A stretch of 61,366 nucleotides of DNA. Source: Clostridia bacterium. GTDB lineage: Bacteria; Bacillota_A; Clostridia; Oscillospirales; CAG-272. Both the position numbers and the translations under genes were made by a program. Each line of letters starts with the position of its first letter. Position 1 is the stretch's first letter. Positions 26,787 to 34,601 of this stretch are shown here, piece after piece. The stretch lies in contig JAGBRZ010000077.1 in the NCBI GenBank assembly GCA_017632155.1, forward strand, positions 1-61,366, given 5' to 3'. A model generated the notes under the pieces. That model saw only the letters and a program-made list of their open reading frames with translations, was not told where the DNA came from and made no database searches.

Positions 26787-27218
26787 TTACGGATATCCGC
26801 CGCCTATATATTCCCAACCACCGCCATCGTAGCGGAGTAATACACAGCTCCAATCCTCGTATTTATGATTTGTTTCCACTACGAAAGTGTCGCCAAATCC
26901 GGGGAGGCTGGCAAGGGAGGGGACATAAAAATCAATGCTGATAACGATCACGTCATCGGCTTGATATTGTTCCGCATATTCCTTGTAATTGTAAATATCA
27001 AGAATGGAATCGCCTTTGTATGATATATCAAGAAGAATGCAACCCTTCCAGATCCTTTTGAAATTCTTTTTCACCTCGTCCATTGCCGCAGCTATTTCTT
27101 CATCGGTATAGAGGTCGGATTCTGCATACACAACGTTTGAAAATAGTGTCACACCGCCGCAGGAAGTCAGTGAGAGCAGCAGGGAGATTGTCAGAAACAG
27201 AGAAAGTACTTTTTTCAT
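26787..27218 (-). CDS. Lipoprotein, paralogue of the following gene
   Basis: A 143-residue lipoprotein, signal MKKVLSLFLTISLLLSLTSC. Shared features with 26372-26770 are listed there. ATG 27218 overlaps the stop of the preceding gene (TGATG). GTG 27221 is also in frame, but GGAG is better placed for the ATG. Function unknown. Confidence 0.8.
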   Translation of the reverse strand: MKKVLSLFLTISLLLSLTSCGGVTLFSNVVYAESDLYTDEEIAAAMDEVKKNFKRIWKGCILLDISYKGDSILDIYNYKEYAEQYQADDVIVISIDFYVPSLASLPGFGDTFVVETNHKYEDWSCVLLRYDGGGWEYIGGGYP

Positions 27219-27577
27219 CACTCGTCACTCCTTTTGACTATGGTGATTCCCCCGTCCACTCTTTCAAGCAACAGATATTCTGTGCTGCTTATTGGCTCGA
27301 GCCTCCAACGGTAGACACCGAGTTTTCCGTTGGGATCTGCACCTTCAATCTGCTTACCCTTGATAAAGGGAATGACAACGGAGCCGGGGCTGACCCAATC
27401 GAGGCTGTGATATTTGGTCTCTTCGCCGTTGATAGTCAGGTTGTAAATATACATGACGTCCGCACGGGCGACAAAGGGATTTTCATAAAGCGGACGAAGC
27501 ATCAGCACGATGACGGCGACCAGCGATAGGATCATAACGACCGCAAGTGCGGCAAGGTATTTATTTGTTTTTGTCAT
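27218..27577 (-). CDS. Membrane-anchored small protein
   Basis: A 119-residue protein with an N-terminal membrane anchor (ALAVVMILSLVAVIVLML) and a ~90-residue external beta-rich domain ending LLLERVDGGITIVKRS. No lipobox. Translationally coupled to the lipoprotein downstream. Not recognised. Confidence 0.75.
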   Translation of the reverse strand: MTKTNKYLAALAVVMILSLVAVIVLMLRPLYENPFVARADVMYIYNLTINGEETKYHSLDWVSPGSVVIPFIKGKQIEGADPNGKLGVYRWRLEPISSTEYLLLERVDGGITIVKRSDE

Positions 27578-27586
27578 TTTATCACC

Positions 27587-28036
27587 TCAATGTCCTTTGA
27601 TATCAAGCAGATTTGCGTGCGGGTGCGCGCTTTCGTAGAACCATACCACGTAATAATCGGGCGAGAGGTTCTCGAAAGACAGATGTGCGCGCTGTGCATA
27701 TTTTAAGTCTATTTCGCGTTTTTCCTGCTTGTAATAATCCAAAAGCTCAAAATCCTTGTTCAGCGACACAAGAGCATCGAGCACATCGGGATCCTCGGCT
27801 TTGACAAGCACGGCACCGAAAAAGTTTATGCCGTTTCCGTTGCCATTGAGCTTACCGTATTCCGACACGGTTTCGATGATCTCGATACCCTCCGCCGCGC
27901 GGAGCTCGGATTTAAAATCCGAAACGAGCCCGCGCAGGATAAGGGAGTTCCAATAGAAAAGCAGAGCGATTGCCGTGCCGAGAATGAGCAAGACGAGCAA
28001 CATTATACCGGCGGTTCTTATGATTTTAGCATCCAT
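27587..28036 (-). CDS. Membrane-anchored small protein
   Basis: A 149-residue protein with an N-terminal anchor (GIMLLVLLILGTAIALLFYW) and a soluble domain outside. Its ATG overlaps the stop of the lipoprotein upstream by one base (TAATG). Not recognised; its place in the cluster suggests a shared surface role. Confidence 0.75.
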   Translation of the reverse strand: MDAKIIRTAGIMLLVLLILGTAIALLFYWNSLILRGLVSDFKSELRAAEGIEIIETVSEYGKLNGNGNGINFFGAVLVKAEDPDVLDALVSLNKDFELLDYYKQEKREIDLKYAQRAHLSFENLSPDYYVVWFYESAHPHANLLDIKGH

Positions 28037-28944
28037 TATTGCTTTTTGCTCCTTTCCTTTATTGCATCGAATATCTTTTCCGCATACTCACCGTCAATAA
28101 CGGCGAATTTTTCATTGTTTACGGCTTTAGAGGTGATAAGATACAATTCGGTGGAGTCATAGTTTCTGTAAAGCGGGCAGTACCACACGATATTGTCGCT
28201 TTCCTCAAACCTTATGACCGCATAGCAATCGTAGGATCGGGTGAGATTGGCGGTTGGGTAGATCTCTAACAGTTTGAAATCATCGGGACGGATCGGATTT
28301 GCGTAGCCCTCCTTTAACATTTCCATAAGCTCGGGGGCGCTTTCTCTGTCAAAGGTACAAATACGCCTCTCGTCTGTGTCGAAGAGCGACATATAGTCTA
28401 CGTAAAGCTCTTCCATTGTGACATACGTTTCGCCGTCGGTCGCTTTTACGGAACGGAGATCCGTGTCTGTTTCATAAGAGGTTGAGTTGATGTCTTGCAG
28501 GTTGTCAAGAGCGAGCACCGAAATGCTTTTTATCGTCCAATCCGTCATAGGATCGGGCGCATCCTTGCGGCGGTAGACTTCAAGGTGGCAGATCACGTCC
28601 GCCAAAGCCGGAAATTTGCTTCGGTTTACGATCGACCTTGCGACAAAGGACATATCCTCGCAGCCGTCGATCACGGAAAAGCGGTATTTTACTCTGGCAT
28701 TGAGGTCGTCCTCTTCCTCCGCTTCCCATTCGGAAGCGGAGTAGTAGGCGAGATCGTCTGCGTACACGTAATCATCCTCGAAGGCTTCGAAAAATTCCTC
28801 ATCGAAATTGTCCGAGTAATCGGGTATGGTATCTATGTCAAAGAGAATGGCGGTGTCGAAAAACACGTAAGGATTTGATCGAACGCAGGATGTCAGCGAA
28901 AGGCAGAGACAGAGCGTAAGGACAAAAGTAACTATCCTTTTCAT
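28036..28944 (-). CDS. Lipoprotein of the GntR/ABC operon
   Basis: A 302-residue lipoprotein: MKRIVTFVLTLCLCLSLTSC, Cys20, then acidic segments (DDYVYADDLAYY) and a mixed alpha/beta domain. ATG 28944 is preceded by GGAGTGGTAAG and sits immediately after the permease stop; an earlier in-frame ATG lies inside the permease. It lies next to the ABC-2 permease and could be an accessory of that transporter or be stabilised by it (inference). No family was recognised. Confidence 0.82.
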   Translation of the reverse strand: MKRIVTFVLTLCLCLSLTSCVRSNPYVFFDTAILFDIDTIPDYSDNFDEEFFEAFEDDYVYADDLAYYSASEWEAEEEDDLNARVKYRFSVIDGCEDMSFVARSIVNRSKFPALADVICHLEVYRRKDAPDPMTDWTIKSISVLALDNLQDINSTSYETDTDLRSVKATDGETYVTMEELYVDYMSLFDTDERRICTFDRESAPELMEMLKEGYANPIRPDDFKLLEIYPTANLTRSYDCYAVIRFEESDNIVWYCPLYRNYDSTELYLITSKAVNNEKFAVIDGEYAEKIFDAIKERSKKQ

Positions 28945-28945
28945 C

Positions 28946-30007
28946 TTACCACTCCAAAAGTCCCATAATGAAGCAGACGAAGCAGGCGGCGATGACCAAG
29001 ATATCAAAGACCTTGAGCTTTACGCTTCGGCGGTAGATGATGTAACCGACCGTCGAGAAGATCAGCGCTAAGATGGAGATTATAGCGGCTTCGCCCTCAA
29101 ACGCCCAATAGATCAGCAGGCCAGTGCAGACGGGGAGAAGTGTTTTATAGCTGAAGGGAGTATTCGAGATCTCGCCCGCGCTTTCGGTACGCTTTTTGTT
29201 GAAGAAATAAAGTATTCCCGCAACGAAGAGGGCGGTCAGTATCGGGACCACGATAAGGTAGATCAGCATAGCGTAAGGGTTGTCGGTGCCAAGGTCGGGC
29301 ACGACCACGGAGCGTCCTCTTGACATGCTCGAGAAATAATCGCAGATCTGAACAAGGGGCATCCAAAGGATGGTCAGGAGGGTTTCGCTGTCGATATTCA
29401 GATTGAACATTTCCGAGAATGTCAACAGAACAACGCAGATGATAAACTGCCACGCGGCGGCGGTCAGGAATCCATCAACCGTTGAATTGCAGACCGAGAA
29501 GAAGAAGGCGTTGACCGCATAGTAGAAGAGCGAGCAGAGAAGCGAGATGAAGAAGAATGACCAAAGCGCGGGGTAGCTTATCTTATCTGCGCATGGCAGA
29601 AGCGCGATGGTGTACCAGATAAAGGAGAGGGTATACGCCGCAAGGAACTGCAAAAAGCCGTTGATAAGGTTAACGGAAATCAGCGAAATGCGCGCGATGG
29701 GGAAGGAGAATGCCGAATCGAGATATTTGCGGCTGTTGAAGCAGGCGAGCTCGAGCATCGGCAAAAGCGTGGTGAGGATCGCCGAGAAGGCAACGAAGAA
29801 GCCGAGGGAGGGGTCAAGCGTCCAGGTGAAATCCTCCGAGTAGCCGTATACGTACCAATTTTCAGAGTATTCTTTTTGTCTTTGATAGGTTTCATTTACC
29901 CCTTGCGCCACCATTGTGACTATGACAAGGCAGATGAAGGTTATGATCGCGGCACGGATGAGCGTGTCTTTTGCGTGGTGCTTGAAATAGCGGAGAGTGG
30001 TCTTCAT
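28946..30007 (-). CDS. ABC-2-type transporter permease
   Basis: The product has 353 residues with about nine to ten membrane segments; a large external loop follows the first (about residues 35-60). Organisation and neighbour match YtrC/D-like or bacitracin-exporter permeases. It overlaps the ATPase gene by 4 nt. Together they form one ABC-2 exporter; in YtrA-type cassettes these respond to cell-wall antibiotics (family knowledge, substrate not shown here). Confidence 0.86.
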   Translation of the reverse strand: MKTTLRYFKHHAKDTLIRAAIITFICLVIVTMVAQGVNETYQRQKEYSENWYVYGYSEDFTWTLDPSLGFFVAFSAILTTLLPMLELACFNSRKYLDSAFSFPIARISLISVNLINGFLQFLAAYTLSFIWYTIALLPCADKISYPALWSFFFISLLCSLFYYAVNAFFFSVCNSTVDGFLTAAAWQFIICVVLLTFSEMFNLNIDSETLLTILWMPLVQICDYFSSMSRGRSVVVPDLGTDNPYAMLIYLIVVPILTALFVAGILYFFNKKRTESAGEISNTPFSYKTLLPVCTGLLIYWAFEGEAAIISILALIFSTVGYIIYRRSVKLKVFDILVIAACFVCFIMGLLEW

Positions 30008-30879
30008 TGTCTGCCTCCTTTCACGTCGGTGATGAAGATGTCTTCGAAGGTGAGCTTTTCCTGCTCAATGACGGCGGGATTCAGCTTGAGCAGCTCAGCA
30101 TAAGCGGTTTCCGAGTCACCCTCGATGGTTACTGTGACAAATTTGCCCTTCATTTCGATGTCGCGTACTGCGAGATTTGAGAACGCGAGCGCGGACGGTG
30201 CCTCTGTGAACGCAAGGCGGAAGCGGCAGTATTTCGCCGCGTGCTCTTCAAGCGAGCCCTGCGAGGAAACGGTGCGGTTGTCGATGAGGGCGTAAAGATC
30301 GCAGAAGGTTTCAAGCTCGGAGAGCGCGTGGGACGAGATCACAACAGTCGAATCGTTTTCCTCGACCGCGCGGTTGATCTCCTCGATTACCGTCTTTTTC
30401 GTGAATGCGTCAAGACCGTCGAAAGCCTCGTCGAGGAGGAGATATTTGGGTCTTGCCGAGAGGGCGATCGCGATATAGAACTGACGGCGCATACCCTTCG
30501 AAAAATTGCGCTGATGCGCGTTTTCGTCGAGCTTGAAGCGCTCGAGAAGGCGGCGGTAAAGCTCTCGGTCAAGGTTTGGGTAGAAGGTCAGATATGTGTC
30601 AAAAATGCCCTTGCCCGTCGTTTGTCCCGCATAAAAGGGATCGTCGGGGAGGAAGAAGACGTCCTCGCGTACCTTTGGGTCGGTGGCGTTCTTGCCATCG
30701 TAGAGAACGATGCCGCTGTCGGGAACGTAAACGCCCGACATAAGGCGCAAAAGGGTGGATTTACCCGAGCCGTTCGTGCCGACAAGACCAAGCACCTTGC
30801 CGTCGGGAATGTGGAGATTTATATCTTCAAGAATAAGATTGCCGCCAAGATAATGCGAATTGATATTGACAGAGATCAT
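30004..30879 (-). CDS. ABC transporter ATP-binding protein
   Basis: A 291-residue nucleotide-binding subunit: Walker A GTNGSGKST near residue 36, Q-loop region near FLPDD, signature variant FSKGMRRQ, Walker B YLLLDEAFDGLD, and H-loop VVISSH. The F-S-K-G-M signature is typical of YtrB/BcrA-like ATPases. The C-terminal ~80 residues are an accessory domain. GAGGTG precedes the ATG, which overlaps the gntR stop by 4 nt. Confidence 0.95.
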   Translation of the reverse strand: MISVNINSHYLGGNLILEDINLHIPDGKVLGLVGTNGSGKSTLLRLMSGVYVPDSGIVLYDGKNATDPKVREDVFFLPDDPFYAGQTTGKGIFDTYLTFYPNLDRELYRRLLERFKLDENAHQRNFSKGMRRQFYIAIALSARPKYLLLDEAFDGLDAFTKKTVIEEINRAVEENDSTVVISSHALSELETFCDLYALIDNRTVSSQGSLEEHAAKYCRFRLAFTEAPSALAFSNLAVRDIEMKGKFVTVTIEGDSETAYAELLKLNPAVIEQEKLTFEDIFITDVKGGRQ

Positions 30880-31232
30880 TTGCCGTACACCTCCTCTATA
30901 AGTGTCGCGAGTGCCGCGCGCGAAAGTCCTTTTTCTTTGAAAGATATAAGAATTTCGCGTGCATCTTTTTTCAGAATAGCTTCGTTTTCGTTTCCTTCTT
31001 CGGGCGAGGAAACGTAGACGCCCTTTTTGGGCAGGGTGTAGATCAGCCCGCGCTCTTCAAGATATGAATAGGCGCGCGCCATTGTGTTGGGGTTAATTCC
31101 CATTTCCTGCGCCGCCGCGCGGACGGAGGGGAGCTTTTCGCCGGGCGAAAGAATGCCGAGCTTGATGTAGGACTCGTATTTTTCCGCGACCTCAAGATAT
31201 ATCTCCCGCTTGCCCGTGAAATTTGCCTGCAC
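30876..31232 (-). CDS. GntR-family repressor, YtrA subfamily
   Basis: A 118-residue regulator. The winged helix spans about residues 10-75: KLGILSPGEKLPSVRAAAQEMGINPNTMARAYSYLEERGLI. A short C-terminal dimer segment is typical of the YtrA subgroup, which controls adjacent ABC-2 exporters. It starts at GTG 31232, seven nt after GAGGTG. Its own promoter carries paired AACTGTrTTAT sites overlapping the -10 box, so autorepression is likely. First gene of the leftward cluster running to about 26372. Confidence 0.92.
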   Translation of the reverse strand: MQANFTGKREIYLEVAEKYESYIKLGILSPGEKLPSVRAAAQEMGINPNTMARAYSYLEERGLIYTLPKKGVYVSSPEEGNENEAILKKDAREILISFKEKGLSRAALATLIEEVYGK

Positions 31233-31255
31233 TTATATCACCTCGTTTCTGTGTG

Positions 31256-31308
31256 AACTGTGTTATCTGTACTAACTGTATTATATCACATTCGTGGGCG
31301 TATGTCAA
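31256..31308 (-). promoter_or_regulatory. Promoter with GntR operator (direct repeats)
   Basis: On the minus strand TTGACA (31303-31308), 17 nt, TATAAT (31280-31285). Direct repeats AACTGTGTTAT (31256-31266) and AACTGTATTAT (31274-31284) lie 18 nt apart, the second covering the -10 box. Binding there would block polymerase. Confidence 0.8.
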
Positions 31309-31387
31309 TAGGATTTTTATAAGTTGTTGCGAAAATTTTGTTGGGATAGTTTTTTATAAAAGTGAACAGTGGTCAGATAAGAGTGGA

Positions 31388-31615
31388 CAGTGGTTAGTGG
31401 ACAGTGGACAGAAAGATGCGATGATGGATTAATTTTGATTTTTGAATTCCATTGTACCGGCAGATAATTTAATAATAAGAAATCGGATATTAAGAAGATT
31501 ACTTCAAAATATCCGATTTCTTTTGTTTATTTTAGTTTTGCAGTAAACAGAGTTTCAGACGTACTGAACAAAATTTTTTGCCCGCATCTTTCTGTCCACT
31601 GTCCACTAATCACTG
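31388..31615. repeat. Inverted-repeat element, copy A
   Basis: Terminal inverted repeats of 33 nt with one mismatch (31388-31420 and 31583-31615) contain tandem GTGGACA words and AGAAAGATGCG. The centre has a 15-bp hairpin with arms ending in CGGATATT/AATATCCG (31478-31524), followed by a T-rich tail on the plus strand. A related copy is at 34363-34600. No reading frame was seen. Confidence 0.8.
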
Positions 31616-31626
31616 ATCACTAATCC

Positions 31627-33018
31627 TCAGTCCTTCTTCTTGAACACAACTGCCGCGCCAAGGAGAGTTACAAGAACTGCTGCGCCTGCGATCATACCGC
31701 CGCATCCGCCCTCGGACTTGGGAGCCTCTGTGGTGGGAGCTTCGGTTACTGCGGGAGCGGGAGCCTGGGTCTCGGGAGCTTCGGTTGCAGGCTCGGTAGC
31801 GTGCTCTGTTTCGGGAACTTCGGTTACGGGCTCGGTCTCGGGAGCCTTGGTGGTCTCGGGAGCTTCGGTCTTTTCGGGATATGCTACGGCAAGGCGTGCA
31901 CCGATAGCTTCATTCCAAGTGGCAACGGTCTTTGCTGCCGCGTCGGTAAGACCAACCGCGAAGATCTGGTCGCAGCCGTTTGCATCGTTTGCCTGGTCGC
32001 CAAGGAAGAGAATATCGTTGATTACGGCGACATTGCAGATCGAGTTTGCGCCAACGTTGATAAGAATATCGTCACGGGTGATGGGAAGAACCACATTGTC
32101 GGTTGAGATAGCAAAAGTTCCTACGGGCTGGTAGGTATACTTGTTGTAAACACCGATATTGCCGGTCTTCTGAGTGGAAACCAAGATGTAATCGCCCCAA
32201 AGTGCAACGCCGTATGCGGTGGGATGGGAAATCTGGTTGAGAATGCTGGTTCCGTCTGCGGAGAGAATCATAAGAACTCTGTCAGACTGGGTCTGGCAAC
32301 CAAGATAAATAGTACCGTCGGTGTCAATGTCAAGGTAGTTTGCTTCCTTGAGGCTGTAGGGCGCCTTCTGAAGGTCGATAACGCCGCCCTCGCCGAATGC
32401 GCTGTCAAGAACGGGATTTGCGGGGTCATTTACGTTAACGCGGATGAGGTAGTCAACGTCATAGTTGACAACAATGTATGCGTAGTATGTGCCGTTTACC
32501 TTTTCAACTGCAACACCGTTTACACCGGTCTTGACATCGGGGGAGGTGGTCTTGATGGTGGTGTGGCTTACAAGCTTGAGGCCGTCTGCGTAGCTGTAAA
32601 CCGCGAGGTCAGCCTGAGTGTTGTTGGGGTTGTAAGCAAGACCGGCATAGAGGTATCCGCGGTCGTCGGTTGCAAGTCCCTTGGGGTAAGAGGATTTGTT
32701 GTTTTCGGACTGGATGTACTGAATACCCGAAACGATCTTACCAGTTGCGGTTTCGAACATTTCGATAGCAGAGGAGCCGTTGGGATTAAGGAATCCGCCG
32801 AACATATACTTGCCGTCCTGCGAGATTGCCATACCTCTCATGCAGTATTTACCTGCAAAGAGAACGTCGTCTGCGGTGTAGGAATAACCGTTGATGGACT
32901 GCTGGAGAACTGTGAATTTTGCGCCGGTGATCTCTGCTTCGGTGAGAGCCGCGGAGGGAAGCACGAAGAGAGTGGCGATCATTGCAAGAGTGATTACGAG
33001 GGTGATAAGCTTTTTCAT
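31627..33018 (-). CDS. Secreted beta-propeller-like protein with C-terminal GGCGG membrane anchor
   Basis: The product has 463 residues. A Sec signal peptide (MKKLITLVITLAMIATLFVL, cleavage near SAA) is followed by a ~350-residue repeat domain with propeller-like blades (GMAISQDGKYMFGG, GLATDDRGYLYAG, YLDIDTDGTIYLG). Then comes an APET/TEAP-rich linker (~60 residues), then EGGCGGMIAGAAVLVTLLGA and KKKD: a Gly-Gly-Cys motif, one membrane helix and a basic tail, like a sorting signal rather than LPxTG. AAAGGAG precedes the ATG. The transcript begins with a 272-nt structured RNA. The function of the propeller is unknown. Confidence 0.85.
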   Translation of the reverse strand: MKKLITLVITLAMIATLFVLPSAALTEAEITGAKFTVLQQSINGYSYTADDVLFAGKYCMRGMAISQDGKYMFGGFLNPNGSSAIEMFETATGKIVSGIQYIQSENNKSSYPKGLATDDRGYLYAGLAYNPNNTQADLAVYSYADGLKLVSHTTIKTTSPDVKTGVNGVAVEKVNGTYYAYIVVNYDVDYLIRVNVNDPANPVLDSAFGEGGVIDLQKAPYSLKEANYLDIDTDGTIYLGCQTQSDRVLMILSADGTSILNQISHPTAYGVALWGDYILVSTQKTGNIGVYNKYTYQPVGTFAISTDNVVLPITRDDILINVGANSICNVAVINDILFLGDQANDANGCDQIFAVGLTDAAAKTVATWNEAIGARLAVAYPEKTEAPETTKAPETEPVTEVPETEHATEPATEAPETQAPAPAVTEAPTTEAPKSEGGCGGMIAGAAVLVTLLGAAVVFKKKD

Positions 33019-33043
33019 AGAGCTTCTCCTTTCAAATTTCTTT

Positions 33044-33315
33044 AGAGTGACAAGAATAATCCGAACTAGCCCGAGAGCGTAAATTTTTGGCGCTTTTGGG
33101 CTTGTCGTCCTAGCAAGATTAATATCTTGCGTCGTCCTCCGCACCCAAAATTACCTAAAAATTAAGGCTCTCTGGTCGGAGATTTTTTGGCTGACAAATA
33201 TTCGTCAGCAGCAGGAAAACGCCGATGATGGTATATTAATACATTCGAGGCGTTTGACGAACTGATGGCGGATAATTGTCGCCAAAAAACTAGTTCGTAT
33301 TATTCTTGTCACTCT
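33044..33315 (-). ncRNA. Structured RNA leader or stand-alone ncRNA, 272 nt, with closing helix and pseudoknot
   Basis: RNA numbering: nt 1 = 33315. The ends pair over 26 positions (nt 1-26 with 247-272; one A-G mismatch). Inside, perfect helices are: 27-34/126-133 (UUUUUUGG/CCAAAAAA), 61-67/93-99, 107-112/121-126, 144-149/238-243, 153-159/228-234, 161-162/226-227, 166-172/216-222, and a tight hairpin 186-192/197-203. The hairpin is flanked by two AGGACGAC copies (178-185, 205-212). CUCCG (135-139) can pair with CGGAG (175-179), which makes a pseudoknot. The promoter at 33322-33350 predicts transcription to begin exactly at nt 1. No U-tract follows the closing helix, so transcription should continue into the secreted propeller gene. 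It may belong to a known large RNA class such as raiA; I could not check. Confidence 0.75.
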
Positions 33316-33321
33316 ATGTTC

Positions 33322-33350
33322 ATTATAATACTTTTTATATAAAAAGTCAA
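33322..33350 (-). promoter_or_regulatory. Promoter of the structured RNA / propeller gene
   Basis: On the minus strand TTGACT (33345-33350), 17 nt, TATAAT (33322-33327). With the usual 6-nt gap the start is 33315, the outermost base of the RNA's closing helix. Confidence 0.85.
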
Positions 33351-33370
33351 TGCATTTTTTCTGCAAAGGG

Positions 33371-33399
33371 TTGATTTTTTCGTGTTTATAAGTTATAAT
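33371..33399 (+). promoter_or_regulatory. Promoter of the TIM-barrel gene
   Basis: TTGATT (33371-33376), 17 nt, TATAAT (33394-33399), divergent from the RNA promoter with 20 bp between the two -35 boxes. Confidence 0.83.
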
Positions 33400-33431
33400 T
33401 AATTCATATATTTACGAAAGCGAGAAAAACA

Positions 33432-34337
33432 ATGAAATTTGCTTCGTCACTCAATTTTGCCGAGCGTTCCCGCGAGGGCGCTCTTACGCTTGAAGAAAGC
33501 CTTGAACTTATAAAATGTGCCGGTATGGATGCAATCGAGATCGATCTTTCGCGCGGTGTCGGTGCCGAGCTGTTTTGCGACGAATTTGCGGGAATTCGCT
33601 TCGTTGAGCTCAGAAAGAAGATAAATGCGGCGGGAATGACCGTTTCTTCGGTTCATGCTCCGCACGACCCCACTCTCTATATGCCCGAGCGCGGCGCATC
33701 AAAGGAAGAAATAGAAAAAGCTCGCACCGATGCCGTTGCGGCAGCGAAAATGGCGCATTTGCTCGGCGCAGAGGTTCTCGTTATACATCCCGTTGATGAC
33801 CATATAAACGGTGAATATGACAGAGAGGTAAATATAAGAACAAATCTTGAGCATTACAAGCCGCTTCTTGAATATCGTGAATTTTTTGCCGAAGCTTTTT
33901 CATTCAAGCTCGCCGTAGAGAACGTATACTATTCAAGCGAGTACCGCCTGCGCCGCCGCTTTGGCGAGAGTGCGGAGGAGGTCATTCTCCTTGCTGATGC
34001 ACTTGGCGGAAGTGTTTGCTGGAACTGCGGTCACGCGCATCCGGTAACGATGGATCAGGCTCGCGCAGTAGAGAAGATCGGTGATAAGCTCGTCCTTATG
34101 CATATCAGCGACAGCCGCGGCCACACAGATGCGGGGCTCCCCCCGATGATCGGCGGAGGCAACATCAAATGGGAAAGCATAATGCCCGCCGTTGCAAAGA
34201 TCGGCTTTGAAGGATATGCAGTGCTCCAAGCGGATCAGTACCTTACCAATATGCCCAAAGCGCTCCAAAAGGATGCTGCAGAGTTTGCGGGAACGGTGTG
34301 CAAGCGTTTGGCAGAACTTTGCGACAGCGCAAAGTGA
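33432..34337 (+). CDS. Sugar phosphate isomerase/epimerase-like TIM barrel
   Basis: A 301-residue xylose-isomerase-like TIM barrel. SSVHAPHD is the early His strand. LAVENVYY (Glu), CWNCGHAHPV (His), MHISDSRGH (His) and YAVLQA near the end correspond to the metal-binding strand ends of the superfamily, although the final position is Gln instead of the usual Glu. The substrate is unknown. It is preceded by its own promoter and a weak ribosome site, and its stop abuts inverted-repeat element copy B, whose hairpin may serve as its terminator. Confidence 0.84.
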   Translation: MKFASSLNFAERSREGALTLEESLELIKCAGMDAIEIDLSRGVGAELFCDEFAGIRFVELRKKINAAGMTVSSVHAPHDPTLYMPERGASKEEIEKARTDAVAAAKMAHLLGAEVLVIHPVDDHINGEYDREVNIRTNLEHYKPLLEYREFFAEAFSFKLAVENVYYSSEYRLRRRFGESAEEVILLADALGGSVCWNCGHAHPVTMDQARAVEKIGDKLVLMHISDSRGHTDAGLPPMIGGGNIKWESIMPAVAKIGFEGYAVLQADQYLTNMPKALQKDAAEFAGTVCKRLAELCDSAK

Positions 34338-34362
34338 GTGGTTAGTGGACAATTCAAGTGAA

Positions 34363-34600
34363 CAGTGGTTAGTGGACAGTGGACAGAAAGATGCGACAGA
34401 TAATTTAATTCGGATTTTTGCCATCTATCGTACCGACTGATAATTTAATACAACAAAAGAACTCGGATATTGAGGATTGAAAGTTTCTCAATATCCGAGC
34501 TTTTAGTTTATTTTAGTATTGTAGTGAACAGTGTTTTTGGTATACTGAACAAAATTTGCCCGCAACTTTCTGTCCACTGTCCACTGTCCACTAACCACTG
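34363..34600. repeat. Inverted-repeat element, copy B
   Basis: The left arm 34363-34395 is identical to the left arm of copy A; the right arm 34561-34600 has one extra GTGGACA unit. The inner hairpin CTCGGATATTGAG/CTCAATATCCGAG (34462-34499) keeps the copy A core but changes several pairs on both sides. Conserved interior words include GATAATTTAAT, TTTATTTTAGT and ACTGAACAAAATTT. It lies between convergent genes and reaches the stop of the kinase gene. Confidence 0.8.
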
Positions 34601-34601
34601 C

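Noticed and set aside
33044..33315. Simple MITE explanation for the 26-bp inverted ends
   Set aside because: The ends coincide with a predicted transcription start, and the interior forms several nested helices plus a pseudoknot. A MITE remains the fallback if copies are found elsewhere.
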